Shown here: positions 24,701-39,000 of the stretch, in pieces
How positions within the stretch are numbered: position 1 is the first letter of the stretch
Layout: each line of letters starts with the position of its first letter
Assembly (NCBI RefSeq): GCF_900496995.4
Contig: NW_024470382.1
Span: forward strand, 558,001-622,000
DNA length: 64,000 nt
Source: Aquila chrysaetos chrysaetos
Lineage: Eukaryota > Chordata > Aves > Accipitriformes > Accipitridae
Direction: 5' to 3'
Position numbers and translations under genes: made by a program
The notes under the pieces: model-generated
Databases searched by the model: none
What the model was told of the DNA's origin: nothing
What the model saw: only the letters and a program-made list of their open reading frames with translations

Positions 24701-27700
24701 CTCAAAAAGCATTCAGTCTTCAGAGTCCTCTTTTCAATTATGCACTGTACTTTTATTGTAAATAATCTTACTGCGAGCACATACCCCTTTGTTAAAGCCA
24801 ATTCAAATTAGGCCATTTAAAAATTAATGACCACTTGTATTCTACACAACTATCTATGCACACTTACTTCATTATAAATCAGCTGTTATAGAATTTATGT
24901 GTTACAGCCTCATTTAACAGGTTACAAGTATTAATACATTGAATTTCTGTAGAATACTTACAGTTCCCAGCCTGGTCTGCCACCTGCTGAGCAAATTGTA
25001 CTGGCTCTCGCTGGATGACCTTTTGGAGCAGAGAGAGGAAAAAGCAAAAAATCCCATTCAGTTTATCTGAAGATCATTTTTTAAATGAAATTCTAAAGTT
25101 ACAGTTCCTTACCAGTGGTGAGTGTTGATTGTCCTTGGGGGCCCAGACGACTTGGTAATGCTGGTTGTCTTAGTACAGGAATCTGACAGCCCTTGTGAAT
25201 AAATGTAGACAGTTGGAAAATAAGCTCTACTAAAATACAAGAATCGCTGCAAATATTGAAACAAAGCTTACTTTCTCTTCCAACAAACTGCTGATTGACA
25301 GAGACGAATATGTAGAATGTTCAGCAGCAGACACCAGAGCAGCAGGAGATGTAAGAGTCACGAGTAGTGGTGGTAGCAGTGGCAGCTGCTGCTGCCGTTG
25401 GTGCCAAACCTGCTGATGGTGCCTTTTTCTGTAACCAGCTCCATTTTTGAAGTTGCTCACAGCCTAGAGGCAGAAAAACATTTACAAAAAGGTAATATGA
25501 AACTTCAGCAGATATACGAACAAAAGCCTCCACAGAGTAAAATTACTTGTGTATTCCTGTAAATGCTATCAAACCCAAAAGAAATCAACATGCAGATACA
25601 TGAACACGTCACATTAAAAACTGATACTAGTGATTGGTAACTCAGAGTGTCTGTATTTAAAGTACTTCCGTGTTAACACAGAATTTGAAAGCGAGGCAAT
25701 CCTGTTAAACAAAAGCATGACCTGAATTTGCCAGATTGTCTCTAAGGAGTTGTAAGCTTCTGTGATAACAGATAATGTACTTGAAAGGTAAATTTAGCCT
25801 TATTCAATTCAACCTTGCTTAAGCAGATGTAAATTAATATTTCCTTCCCTTTCAGCTTTTTACAAATAGCCTATTCTTACAAGCACTTTACATAAAAGTC
25901 ATCATGTTACCCGGCGTAGGCACTTGTTGGCCACTAAAGCATCAGGCGAAACACCTGTCTGATGACACTTTGGGCATCTATGTTCCTCAGATTCCAGTAA
26001 GGCTGTTCTAATACCTGTGTATAATTAGAATAATCAAAATAGCATTTAGCCAAACTAAGGAAGTTTTGGGGGTTCTAATCAACTATAAAAACACGTATAT
26101 GATTAACAGGTGAATATGGTCTTGAATTGAGAGCATGAAACTATAAAGGTTCAATAGCGTAAAAAATTTCTAGTATGCAGCAAATAACTCTAGAGTTTTG
26201 GTATTTCATTGTTGTAACATTTGAAGATGTAGAGTAGGCTGTGTCTTGATGTTTCAACTAGTCTTTTTCCCACTATATAGTACAGTGAGAAGTCCCCACC
26301 CTCAAGGTTAATGAATAAAACTTGTCTCAAAAAAACGACTAGTAGGTTCAAAAAACCATTACTAGGTTCGCGTTCTGAAGGTTTTAACCAACTCTCCTGT
26401 GGAGAAAAATGTGGATTAAATGCCTCTAACTATCCGTTTGTTGCAGACCACCGTAAGTCACCAGAGTTGGCTATATAATTTTGTATGAGAGAAAGGGCTG
26501 TGGGCAAACTAAATGCATTCAATATCCAATACTGCAATCACCTGCACAATCAGCCACTCCTCTTGTCCTTCCACATGTAAATTTAACTAAAAAGCTATTT
26601 ATTTTACTATTTATTTATTTATTTATTTAACTATTAAAGCTCTCTGGCTTTTTTCCCCCTTTATACTAGAAGAGCCCTTTCCTATTCAGGATATACTTAA
26701 GTATAAAATAGAACTGGTAACAAAGTAATTTTGCTATCTCCCCTTTCTGCTTTCAGAAGAGCAGATGTGATGTTTTGAATTAACAAACATGGGAGTTCAC
26801 ACTTACATTCATCACAATAACTGTTTCCACAGCAGGGAATAATAGCTGCATCAGTCATTATCTCCTTACAAATGAGACATAAAATCTCATCTGGAATAGG
26901 ATCATCTGAGGAGGAAGACGATGGCTCCTCTGGTAAAAAGGGAGGCTTTTCCTTCTTTCTTCTAGTATAAGCTTCCCTGGAGGAGGGGTGGGAAGGAAAA
27001 AGAAACAAATTAAAGATGGGTAAAGGAAAACTTTTCCAAGCTTTGGATATTATCAAAAGAAGACAGGAGATGGAATTCTTCTCACTCCACATTAGCCTTC
27101 TAAAACATAGGCATTTAGTTGAAACTACTTTTCTATAGCCACCACACTAGAATAGGGACGGGGGAACAATTTTCCTGCTGCAGAGCTCTCCCATTCAGTG
27201 GATCAACAAAGAAATTAGCTCAGATGAGAAAAATCATTCCTTGACAGCTAGAAATCAGGTTAAATGAGTCCCACCTCTCCTTTGCCAGAGGGTAAATGTA
27301 CATTTCAGGCTCAGGGTAAACTTAGTCTCCCAGTAATTACATTTTATAAATGGAAGAAGTCCATGTTACAGCTTCTACAAAAGGAGATCCACGACGGAAA
27401 CCCAAAAGTGCTACCAAGTGCATTTTAAAACAGACACTCTTGTCAGCACACAGCAGTATTTTTGTAGTTCACAGCAACAGGAAATCTGCAGCCTGTTTCA
27501 CCCATAGGATCTAATAAAACTCAGAGGGAGGAATTCAGTCCAACAGCTATTTGTTAAACTTTGCAAGAAGCCTTTGAAACACAACGCAGAAGCAAAACGA
27601 GCTTTCAAAGAGAACGACTTCCACTGTAACCACTATGGAAATCTTTTGCAGAAATACAGGTTCTTAGCATACCACAAGTTTAACCAAGTTCCAGGGGCAT

Positions 27701-30700
27701 GAACAGTAGCACCACCCTATTTTAACATTAGAAAGCATCACAGATTTTAAGGTTAAGATACAACGACAACGCTTTCTCCCTCCTCATTACAGATGCAGGT
27801 CAACCTCTTTGCATTGCCACTCAGATGTTGTGGTGAGTTGACCCTGGCTGGTTGCCAGGTGCCCACCAAAGCCGTTCTATCACTCCCCCTCCTCAGCTGG
27901 ACAGGGGAGAGAAAATATAACAAAGAGCTTGTGGGTCGAGATAAGGACAGGAGAGATCACTTACCAGTTACCGTCACGGGCAACAGAGACTCAACTTGGG
28001 GAAAATTAACTCAATTTATTACAAATCAACCAGAGTAGGGTAACGAGAAATAAAACCAAATCTCAGAACACCTTCCCTCCACCCCTCCCTTCTTCCCAGG
28101 CACAGCTTCACTCCCGGATTCTCTACCAACCCCCCCCAGTGGCGCAGGGGGATGGGGAATGGGGTTTATGGTCAGTTCATCACACGTTATTTTCTGCCGC
28201 TTCATCCTCCTCAGGGGGAGGACTCATCACACTCTTCCCCTGCTCCAGCGTGGGGTCCCTCCCACGGGAGACAGTCCTCCACGAACTTCTCCAACGTGGG
28301 TCCTTCCCACGGGCTGCAGTTCTTCATGAACTGCTCCAGCATGGGTCCTTTCCATGGCGTGCAGTCCTTCAGGAGCACACTGCTCCAGCGTGGGTCCCCC
28401 ACGAGGTCACAAGTCCTGCCAGAAAACCTGCTCCGTGGGCTCCTCTCTCCACAGATCCGCAGGTCCTGCCAGGAGCCTGCTCCAGCGCGGGGTTCCCACG
28501 GGGTCACAGCCTCCTTCGGGAACCCACCTGCTCCGGCGTGGGGTCCTCCCCAGGCTGCAGGTGGAGATCTGCTCCACCGTGGACCTCCATGGGCTGCAGG
28601 GGGACAGCCTGCCTCACCATGGTCTTCCCCACGGGCTGCAGGGGAATCTCTGCTCCGGCGCCTGGAGCACCTCCTCCCCCTCCTTCTTCACTGACCTTGG
28701 TGTCCACAGGGTTGTTTCTCTTACATGTTCTCACTCCTCTCTCCGGCTGCCGTTTTCCCTCTGTCCCAACTTTTTTTCCCTTCTTAAAAATGTTATCACA
28801 GAGGCGTTACCACTATCACTGATTGCCTTGGCCTTGGCCTTGGCCGGCGGCGGGTCCGTCTTAGAGCCGGCTGGTATTGGCTCTGTTGGACACAGGGGAA
28901 GCTTCCAGCAGCTTCTTACAGAAGCCACCCCTGTAACCCCCCCGCTACCAAAACCAAAGCCAAAACAGACATTTACGCACGGTTTCTCTCGTTCACTTTT
29001 TGGTCAGTCCAACTAATTCCATACTTACACATTAAGACATGGTACTGCATATTTTCCAGTTTTTGTCAGCATAACACCCTTCGTATTGGGATCTTTCACC
29101 TCCACCAAGAAACTCCTTGGAATTCCTGTGCTCTTTTTCATTGTGGGAAGAGACCCAAAACTTTCGTCCTGTTGAGACAAGAAATGCAGACATACTGCAT
29201 CTTAAGACCCACACTTAAAATGACATTTCAATGATTATTTTAAGCAGCAAAAGCCTTTAATCCTCTCCTTTTACCTAGCGTAAGGGTCGCTTGACTAAAA
29301 TACTTCTTTTCCTAAATGAATACAGCCAGGATGTTCCAAAGGCTTGAGCAGTGTTTTGAACTCAGTCGACATTCTTTGCCTTAAGTTCAGGTTTCTTAAG
29401 GGTGAAACAGCCCTTAGCTCACCATCCGCTCAGAGAAGAGACACAAACTCGCTCCTCCTCCTCCAAAGGGCAATTCAGAGGGAGAGCTTAATTCAGTGCT
29501 CTGAATCACTCACTGGGGAAACTTACATTCATCATCACTATATGAAGGTAGAATTCATACCTCATGCATATACATTCAGTGACTAACTTTAAATGGCATG
29601 AAGACACAACCAGAGGCTTGTCTAATTAATACACACAAATGTTCAGTAGATGGGGTCAACAGAAACATCTTTTTATACAAAATACTAAAAACTATGAACT
29701 GTCATTAAAAAGAGTTAAAACCAGAAAAATTTCCAATAACATTGAAATGTACAAAAACACGCATGAAAGTTCACAGAGAAAGATATATGGACACATTTCA
29801 TGTCCATGACCTAGAAAAAAGAAAATTTTACATTTCTAATTCCAGGTTTCCCTCGAATTCTGAAAGGCTTCGCAACATTGCCATATAAGCTCTGTATTTC
29901 ACCCCAAGAGAAACAATTCTTCACGTAAGCATTCATGTACTTGTTACCACCTAACTGCCAGGGTAAAACAATTAAAAACTAAGTAACACCAGAAGTCCCC
30001 CACAATCTTACCCCATTTGTTGGGCAGTTCTTTATATAGTGGCCAGGTTTTCCGCAACGATGGCAATTATATGATGATGGAGGTGGACCCAAGGGTTTCT
30101 TCATGTAACTACAAGTTTTTGGGGAATAAAAGAACAAGGTATGCATGTGTCTTTCTTGTTAAACCAAACACCTCTACAGTTTTTTCCATAATCTTCAAAG
30201 AACAGATTTGACATTATCAACACTTACTTGATTGGATCATATTCACGGCTGGACTGTATCATCATAGCTTTTATTTTATCTTCTTCAGAAGCATTGGCTT
30301 CAGCCAGATTGGCAGTCTGTTTAACAGGCAATTATTTGACACGCACATTAGAAACACCTTTAAGTCCACATAGCCAAAGACACCTCCACTCACCCAGTCC
30401 TGTAAAGAGCAGCACAACACTACCTGAGGTTGCATGAAAACAGCTGCTTATACAAAATACCATTGTCCTGAAGGTGTTCTGGGGAGCCCTTACACCATTA
30501 TTATTACATGGTGTTTGGTGTGCATGTTAACCTACTTGACAAGAGCATTCTTGGGCACTCAAAACCTTAGGCTCTGTTTGTACCTTACAGAAAGACTTGC
30601 GTAATCAATCCAATTTTCTTCCAAGTGGACCGAAGCTATATGTAGACAACATTACACGATCCAGTATTTTTAAGGTGATTTTTAAGCTCCAGCCTATTTG

Positions 30701-33700
30701 AAGAAGATACCCACTATACATTTAATTGAGAAAGATGCATGCAAGTATCCTTATTTACATTTTGCAGCATTAAAGGGACACACAACTTAAGAGTCAGGGA
30801 AGTTGTTTTTGCTTGCTGAAATGCAGCTTCCGACACAGAAGCATTAAAAGGAGGCAAGCTTTTCCTAATCCCTCAGCAAGACAAAAGATTCTTGTCACTA
30901 CAAATTTGACCATCATGTGCTGTAGGCAGTCCACACTGCATGTTTCCCCCTCTACTAACTTCTTATATTAAGTGGTTTAACTAGAGTAAGCACAACCTGC
31001 AGTTTCTTCCAGTTGACTGTGTCCTTTTAACATACAAATTGTAATATAAAACTTATGCAGAACTAGACCTTCAAATGATTGAAGCCAGCTGTTTTTTCAA
31101 AGTAGTATTTGTTCCAATGTTTTTTTTTCACACTAGTCCAGATCCAAGCAGGGTCTAAGGGAGAGGCTGTAAATGATGTGGACCTTCAAGCACCTAGCAT
31201 TCAGATCAACCACTCATGGTTTTGTTTTTCTATGCGTTCATTCCCAAAAGCATCCAGCTAGTTTCAACATTCTATTAAATGGATGTTTCATAGACACCGG
31301 GTTTTTTCTCCACAGTAACATAATCCAGATCAACACCTATGAAATCATTTCCATTAACATTTACAGAAAACTTGACAGATACTTGACTAATTTCTTTGAA
31401 CCCAAACAGTTTACAAACCACATCCAAAACCCACAACACATTAGTAGGAATAGAACAAAATTCAAATATGGCATTTCACACATAGTAATAATAAACCAGA
31501 AAACTCTTAACACATCGCCTCCCTGCCAAGCCAGTCTGCACTAAAGAGGTTAGAGTAAGTAACAGGTTTGAGCTGCTTTACATTATGTTCCTGTATTTTC
31601 TGAAAGATTGAAAATTTCTCAAAAGGTTAAATGGGTACACCACAAGGACACTTCTTTGTGGAGGAATTTCTTGCAGAAAACGGTCATGGAATAATACTGC
31701 AGGGTTTGGACAATCCAGGACTGATAACAGAGAACAGACTCTAAGTGATGAAGAGAATATGGGAAAACGAAACTGCACTGAAACTGTTCAAGGCGAGGAA
31801 TCGAAACTGTTCAAGATAATACGTCACGGGGAAGAAACGAAACTGCAAAGCAAGCATAAAAAGTATAACAAGGTCGAGTATACGTGACTGGCAACAAGAT
31901 GCAAGTGGAGGGACCATTCGCGTGATCAGAAGAACTTATCCAATTAGATTATTGTTTAGGCGCGTGAACGACACATGCTAACCAATCAACAAATGGCTTA
32001 CGCGTGATAAGAAATAGAAACAATATATAACTGAGTGTTGTACAATTAAAGATTAGAACAACCTTAACCGTATCGGTGTCCAGTTGTTACTCGGCTCACG
32101 TCTCCAGATGGCTCCCTGCTTCACTTCTTCACATTTTAGAGTAAAATTTGGCATAAGTTTACAGAACCAAGGACATGTTTAGGGACAGCACTAATGGAGA
32201 CCAAGTTCTTTTGGTGGCTACCTTCCAAACATTTTTTTTATTTTTTTTTCCCCCAAATGCACACAATTTAATTTCTTCAGTGAGAGGGGAAAGAAGTGAC
32301 CAGTGTCAAGAGATTTCTCTTTCTTGGAAATGAACTCCAGCCTTCATTTTCAGAAGAAAGAACTAGCTCCTCTGCATTAGGCCCTGCCTTCTCTAAGCTT
32401 TGGAACTTTAAAGACTAGTTATTTCATTGGCTAGCACTATGCCTTTTCACAAAGTGCAGCCAGTAGTGCTTTCCCAGAGGAAGGTACATATTGTTGAGCA
32501 AAAAATGCAAGCAGTTCCATAGCAAAACATGGCATTACAACAGTTCCAGAAGGTCACATCTGCTAATATGCCATACATACACGTTGGTATATTCCTATAA
32601 ACAATCAGGTACATTTTCACACTTTACACAGTCTGCATTCAAACAAATTAGATTATGTTGTCTACTGTCTATACACTAGTATTTATGAAACTGTGCAGCA
32701 TTAAAAGAACGGATCTGTAACTTTAATGACTAGAAATTCAAAAACAGCCATGCAATTGTCCATGTTACAGAAACGATTCTCTTTTGGCTGTTGCACGCTC
32801 CCCCCTCCAAATGTCCGTAACTTACAGCCAATTAAATTCTTCTGTAAAAACTGTTAGTTTCCAATGCAAAATTAATGAAACGTATGAGAAATGGTAACAG
32901 CTTCTGAAGTGCTGCTTCTTTGTGTCTGGAAGATGAGTAATAGTGCAACATTACGTTGAGGCTGATAAGGTACTCCCCTTCTATCTTCCCAAACTGGGAA
33001 CCACTCTTTACAAGCTAGTACCAAAACAGACACACATTTTAAAGTTAAAATTAATACTTTAAATTAATAAAAATGAAATTAAAGTTTTGTTTCCATTACA
33101 ACAGTTATCCAACTACAGATCACAGTACACGATTTTAAAAAACAAAGCAAACACTTTTTTTTTAAAAGAATTTGACAAGAATATATATATACCTTAGCAA
33201 GGTGGGCCAGAGAAAGAGATGCAGGAGAGTCATCTATCTGTTCACAAAAAATTAAACACATACTCAAGTTCTGCAGTCAAAACATAGCAATAGTTAACCT
33301 CTACTGTAGTCTGAAAGTCTGCACTATATCCTCTGAGTGTCACTGACAGAGGCACTGCCAACCCTGTGTAATTTGTGTTTGCTCATAACAAAGTCCAAAC
33401 CTATGGCACCTTAAGAGTGCCTGTGTGGTTAATGAGAAGAAACTAAAATAACCAAACGCGCCTCAGATCAACTTACTGCTCCACAATATCTCAGAGAGGG
33501 ACCCTTGTCAAATGCTCACATCTGTCAATTTTCAGCTAAAAAGGATTTAAGTTTATTTGAGAAGGAAGCATCACTACAGGAAACTTATTTGCCGTGTAGC
33601 TTGTAAAGTAATCAGTTAACATCTCATCACTTATAAATGCACACGGTTATGCTTTTATGACGACAGGAGCTGCCTGGCAAAATCAAACACAGGCGTATCA

Positions 33701-36018
33701 GCCCTCAACCATGAACTCTGCCCCTCCTGTCACTAAGTTTAAAAATGCCAAACTCACCATACCCCACAACACCCAAATAAAAACACCAATCCAGAACATC
33801 AGCCATAAAAGTAAACCACCACTTTGTCTAGAAAAAACCAGACTGCTCAAATTAGTGAAATAAAGGTGTTGACCATGACAGAGCAGCCCACAAAAACAGC
33901 GAATACTGATGTCTTGTATTTTATTAGACCACAGGCCATACTATCCAAATTAGTTTGGGAAGTGTGAGAATTTAATATTATGCTCCTTGCTATCAGAGCA
34001 AAACCAATTTTTAATGATGATGAAAACATGGAGTCAGAGCACAGTCCTGTAACTTTTTTCTCCATTGCAACCACACTCCTCCCTCCCACTACCTCCTGGA
34101 ACACCCTGCAGGAGTGAAGCCCTCAGGCCACTAGTCTGTAATAGGCAGCAGCGTTTATTGAGAACTAATAGTGAAATGCTGGTTTCCCACAAGTAAACAG
34201 GGTAACACTTAGCTTGTTCCTTTTCCAGTATATGGAATTATATCATGCCACAAGCAGCAGTTAAGCTTACACTAGTAAAACATTATCAGAAAGACACTCA
34301 AATCACTGCTTATTAGGTCTTCAGTTGTTCAGAAGCATAGAGTAAAGTTTCACAGTGTAAACTGAACAGCTTTCCTCAAGAGGTCACTAAATGGATCAGA
34401 AGACAGATTAAAACCCTCCCATGGAAAAAGCTCTCGTCCTTTATTACCTAATGCAGTGGAAGAATTCAAGGGAGCAGTGTTAGCAGACTCTGGGGACAAA
34501 ATATTTCCATGCAGAAGATGATTCCTCACTCCAGTTAATCATGCCTTCTCTAGATGTTTAGGAAAGTAGAGACAACATTACTCTAGCACTAACTAAAAAG
34601 TTCTTGAAAATGTGCCTTTGGAGAGGAGCACCCGGATCTGGAACAAAAGACTTTCTTTCCACTGCAAGTCTTACCAGAAGATTCAACTTTCCTTCCCTTC
34701 ACAACATTTTGTGCCCACTTCTGTCAAAACAGAAGTCTGAGCAAGTATTTGAAGCTTCATGCTCCACATGCCACTCTTCTTCACATGTGGAAAAACAGGC
34801 CTATGTTCTCTCATGGCAGGTACAACCACTATCACTTTGCGGGTTTTCAGAAACAAACAAGAAATTAGGAAAGCTCTCTATTGGAGTCTGGCATACAGTC
34901 TAGTATTGACCAGTAACTGAAACATAACATTTCATAAACTATTAATCAGTTCTTGTATTTTTTTAGGAAGCTGTTATTATATGGCCTGCAGGCAACAGTC
35001 TAATTTCTTAAAGGAGATGAAAGCATTCCCTTCTATGAACAGTTACCAAAAGCAGCAAATAGAAAATTAATGTACTATTTAGTACGTTTGCCCAATGGCC
35101 ATCTTCCAATGATCCTCCATTCTTGTGTCTTTGGGTTTTTTTCCTTTAAATTTCTACTGAAGTATTTCCTACCAGTCCCTCCAATCGGTCATGTAGAAAC
35201 AACACCTCCATGAAACTTGTGTACAACCCTAAGGTAATACTGCAGAAGAATTGGGGGAAAAAACCCCAAACCAAAAAAACCCAGAAGTAACCAAATAAAG
35301 AAAACCCGCAAAAAACCAGGATCAACAGTCAATGTATTAACTCCCATTTCAAACAGAAGACTAAACAGAAACTCACATAAAGCAAGGGGGAAAGGGGACA
35401 GAAAATAGGAGGAAAAGGCTAATCTCACTGCTGGAGTGCTGCATTTAAATTACAGTGGTTTCCTAAAACCCAATAGCTTGGTTAAACTGAAAATTCAGCC
35501 AGGAAGGATCACAGCTGTGCTTGACGGTGCTAAAACAATGCGCATGACTCTCTGCATTTCTGCAGCCTCTGAGGACTAATACCAACTAGAGATCCTTGCA
35601 GTTACTGAAATAGGAATATGAAAACAAATAGAATTCACTTTCTTGATTTGGCTGTAGTCACAGTAGGACAGCAGCACAGATTTGGAAGTGTAGAATGACA
35701 GCTAACATAAGAGCAAGACAATTAAAAAATATTCAAAGTATAAGCTTTCGTGCATCCTTTTTAAAAAAAAAAATCTTAACTGATTTTAACATTGCTGCTT
35801 TACTGTTCAACAACAATTGGCAAGCCTTCCCAGTGATTTATTCAGACCACACTAGGATCCAGGTTTTGCTTTGAAATACGTGCAGAAAGATGTTTATTGA
35901 AAATGACAAAACAAAAAACCCACACACACACTTTAGACCAAGACCTGAGTTAGCTTTAAGAATAAAGCTAACTGTGCCTCCAACACTGGAAGCACCTGAG
36001 GCTGCAGTGCTTTTACTC

Positions 36019-36059
<41 letters not shown>

Positions 36060-39000
36060 GGGGACTTGTAAAGAGAGATGCAAGGCTTCCACCCTCCCTA
36101 TGGCTACCCACAACCCACATCAGGTACAGTCAGAGCAAACAAGAAGGGAAGAGTTTTGCTTTGTCTTCCATTTAATTAGTTCTAACTAACACTAAGTCTT
36201 CCCTCCCACTCCAGGATTTTTCCTTTTTTAAAAAAAATTTTTTTTTGAGACATCTATCTAAGCTTATGGTAAGATGCTACTTAGAAATGTAATTCAAAGA
36301 CACCAGGGAACACACGAGGCTGAAAGAATGGCAACCTTATTTATGAAGATGTGACTTGTGTTTATACACATGCTAGTAAACAAAGAGAAAAATAACTCTT
36401 TCCAAGAAATAAAAACCCATCTCAATTAGCTCAAATACTATAAACGTGGTTTACATAAATGCGTTACATCAACTACTAGGGTCACTGGGCTCACAATGAG
36501 AGGCATTCATGTCCAAAAAGGAATTGAAACCAATCAGTGATAGAATTATGGATGTCAGGTTTAGACTTAGTGTTTTTACACCAACTTACAAGAAGTTTTC
36601 CATTTTAAGTTCATTGTATACCATTCCACGAGAATCAGAGGCTGTATTCTTCACAGAACACAAACCCAGAGTTCATGAATTTCTGGATTAAGTTACCCAA
36701 ACAGCTGATCAAGTGATCGGATCCAATGATCCAGGGTTAGTGCAAAGCCTCACACCATTCTAGTGAAGAAAAAGCAGTTATACTTAAAGATGAAAAATAA
36801 AAAACAACAAATAGGAATTTTTATATTATAAGGGCTCCTTGGAAAAGCACAGTTACACCTAGCTTTCAACCCAAGTCATAAATCCAGATCTAGACCATTA
36901 CCAGTTAGGTATTTCCTTGTGTGACTTATCTCTAGTTTAGCAGCCAAATGGCAGTGTTTTCTAACCTGAAGAAAAATGCTGCCCCTTTTCCAAATGGAAA
37001 TTCAGAGTGGGGATATACTAAAGAAAGGCTTAACCTTTGGGAAATCAAAGCAGCATCCAACCCCAAAGCCACCCAGATCCAAAAAAGTACTGCAGGCAGA
37101 AGTTAAGAAAAATGACGGGGATTTTACCCACAAATACACCAGGCTCTAACCTTGTGCCAAAATCTGTACTCTGGGTTTTAGATATTTTCATTTGCAGACA
37201 AACTATTAAACTAAACTGCTTCATCAGATAGACTGGAAAGATCAAATGCAGACCTTCAGAATACCACTTTGCCTAGCAACCATATTTAAATTCATGGCAA
37301 TCTCTTAAAGACATACATGTACTCAGAGGAGCCCAAATAGTATCACTTCAATTATACACTTTTAGGAACAAATACCCAACCATTTAAGGACGTGAAAAGG
37401 AAACGTTTAGCTGCACATGACTGTCCTCAAAATGTATGGGACATGTTGGTTTGGGTACTTGTTTGGACCCCCAGGTCAAAAGTAAGAAACAGTACCAAGT
37501 TTAACAACAGTGGTTTTGATAACATTTTCAAAATCCATTAGGCAAAAAGAGTATTTAAAAAAAAAAGCTAAGCGATATAATGTGGAAATGGCAGAAAATT
37601 CACTCCATACAATTTGGATTGCAAGAAACAAAAAGCACAAAACAACCTATACAAACATACGCATTACTAGCTATACACAGATGTAGAACATGGCACCATG
37701 TTCAGCTGTGCAAACCTAGGACCTACGTGATCTAAAAGCGATCATACATTACCTGTACAACACAAACTCATACAGGAAATATTCTAGCATATTCAATATG
37801 AAATGCAATGCATCACTAGGCACAAATACCAATATTTACATTAGAACTGTGCAAATGATGGCATTACTCGGTTTTTCCTATGCTGAATCAAAGACATTGT
37901 CTTTACAACATATACCATATATTTTACTGGAATATATAATTAGTTAATGTTTGGAAAATTAATACAAGGCTACGTTGTTTAGAATTAAGTGCAGTGTTTA
38001 GAAAAAAGTGTGAGATTGTGTTTTTACATACTGCTTTTGATGTTCCACTCACTGGCTCAGTACAACTCCTGGAAGAAGAAATAAAGGTGATCAGAATTTC
38101 AAGTAAAGCTCATGCTTGTACCCAGCATAAAGCAGTGACAACAGATTATAAAACCTGAACATCAAAACATTATGTTCTGATAGTCTAGGGAATGTGGAAA
38201 TTTATTCATATACCTAAACTGTTCGCTCTTGGTACATTCAGTGCAACTGAAAAAAAAAAAAACCAAATCCCGTTTCTACTTTGTCACAAATTAAGATGTA
38301 CAGATATAGAACACAACAGTGCAAGAGGAAGCCCTCAGGTATTTTGTCTCTGCTGCGTAAGTAGCAAAAAGATGAAGTCTGTATTACAGCTTGGTGTTCT
38401 TAAAGAATCAACTCTCAAAATACAAAGGCAACTTTAACCAATCTGTACATATCTAGTATTACAAATAGGTACCACATACAGTACTTTAATGTCCAAGAAA
38501 GAACGCTGACGTTCTAGACACTTTGAAGTGCAAGTTTCCTTCAGAGAAAACAGTCAGTCATCTGACAAAGAAATAACAAAAATGGCAGCAGCATAGGCTT
38601 TAGAGCAGAGTTTCTTTGTGAAAGCCCAAGCACTGTATTCAGATAGCTACTACATTTAGCCATGAAAGTGCCAAAATACTAAATGTGTTACATAGGCAAC
38701 ATTGACTGAAAATAGTAGTAGAAATGTCACCTGAAAGCAGTTTCTAGGGTTTGGTGTGATTTAGGAGCCCTGTGACAAAAAAGAAAAGGTCTTACTTGAC
38801 AGAATTTGCTGTAAGATAATCTTGAAAAGGCTACAATCTTTTTGGCAATAGTCATTACATTTGAAAACTTGCTGAGATTTCACACACTTCTTGATCTGTA
38901 TCTGCATGCTACTCATCATGAATCAGACGTGCAGCCCTTGATCTAGTTAACAAACAATTCCTACGTCATCCAAAGCGTCCCATGAGCAGAGACAATTCAA

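Noticed and set aside
28139-29016. Frames of up to about 220 codons on the plus strand
   Set aside because: They lie entirely in the GC-rich tandem repeat of an LTR; repetitive and in several frames at once.
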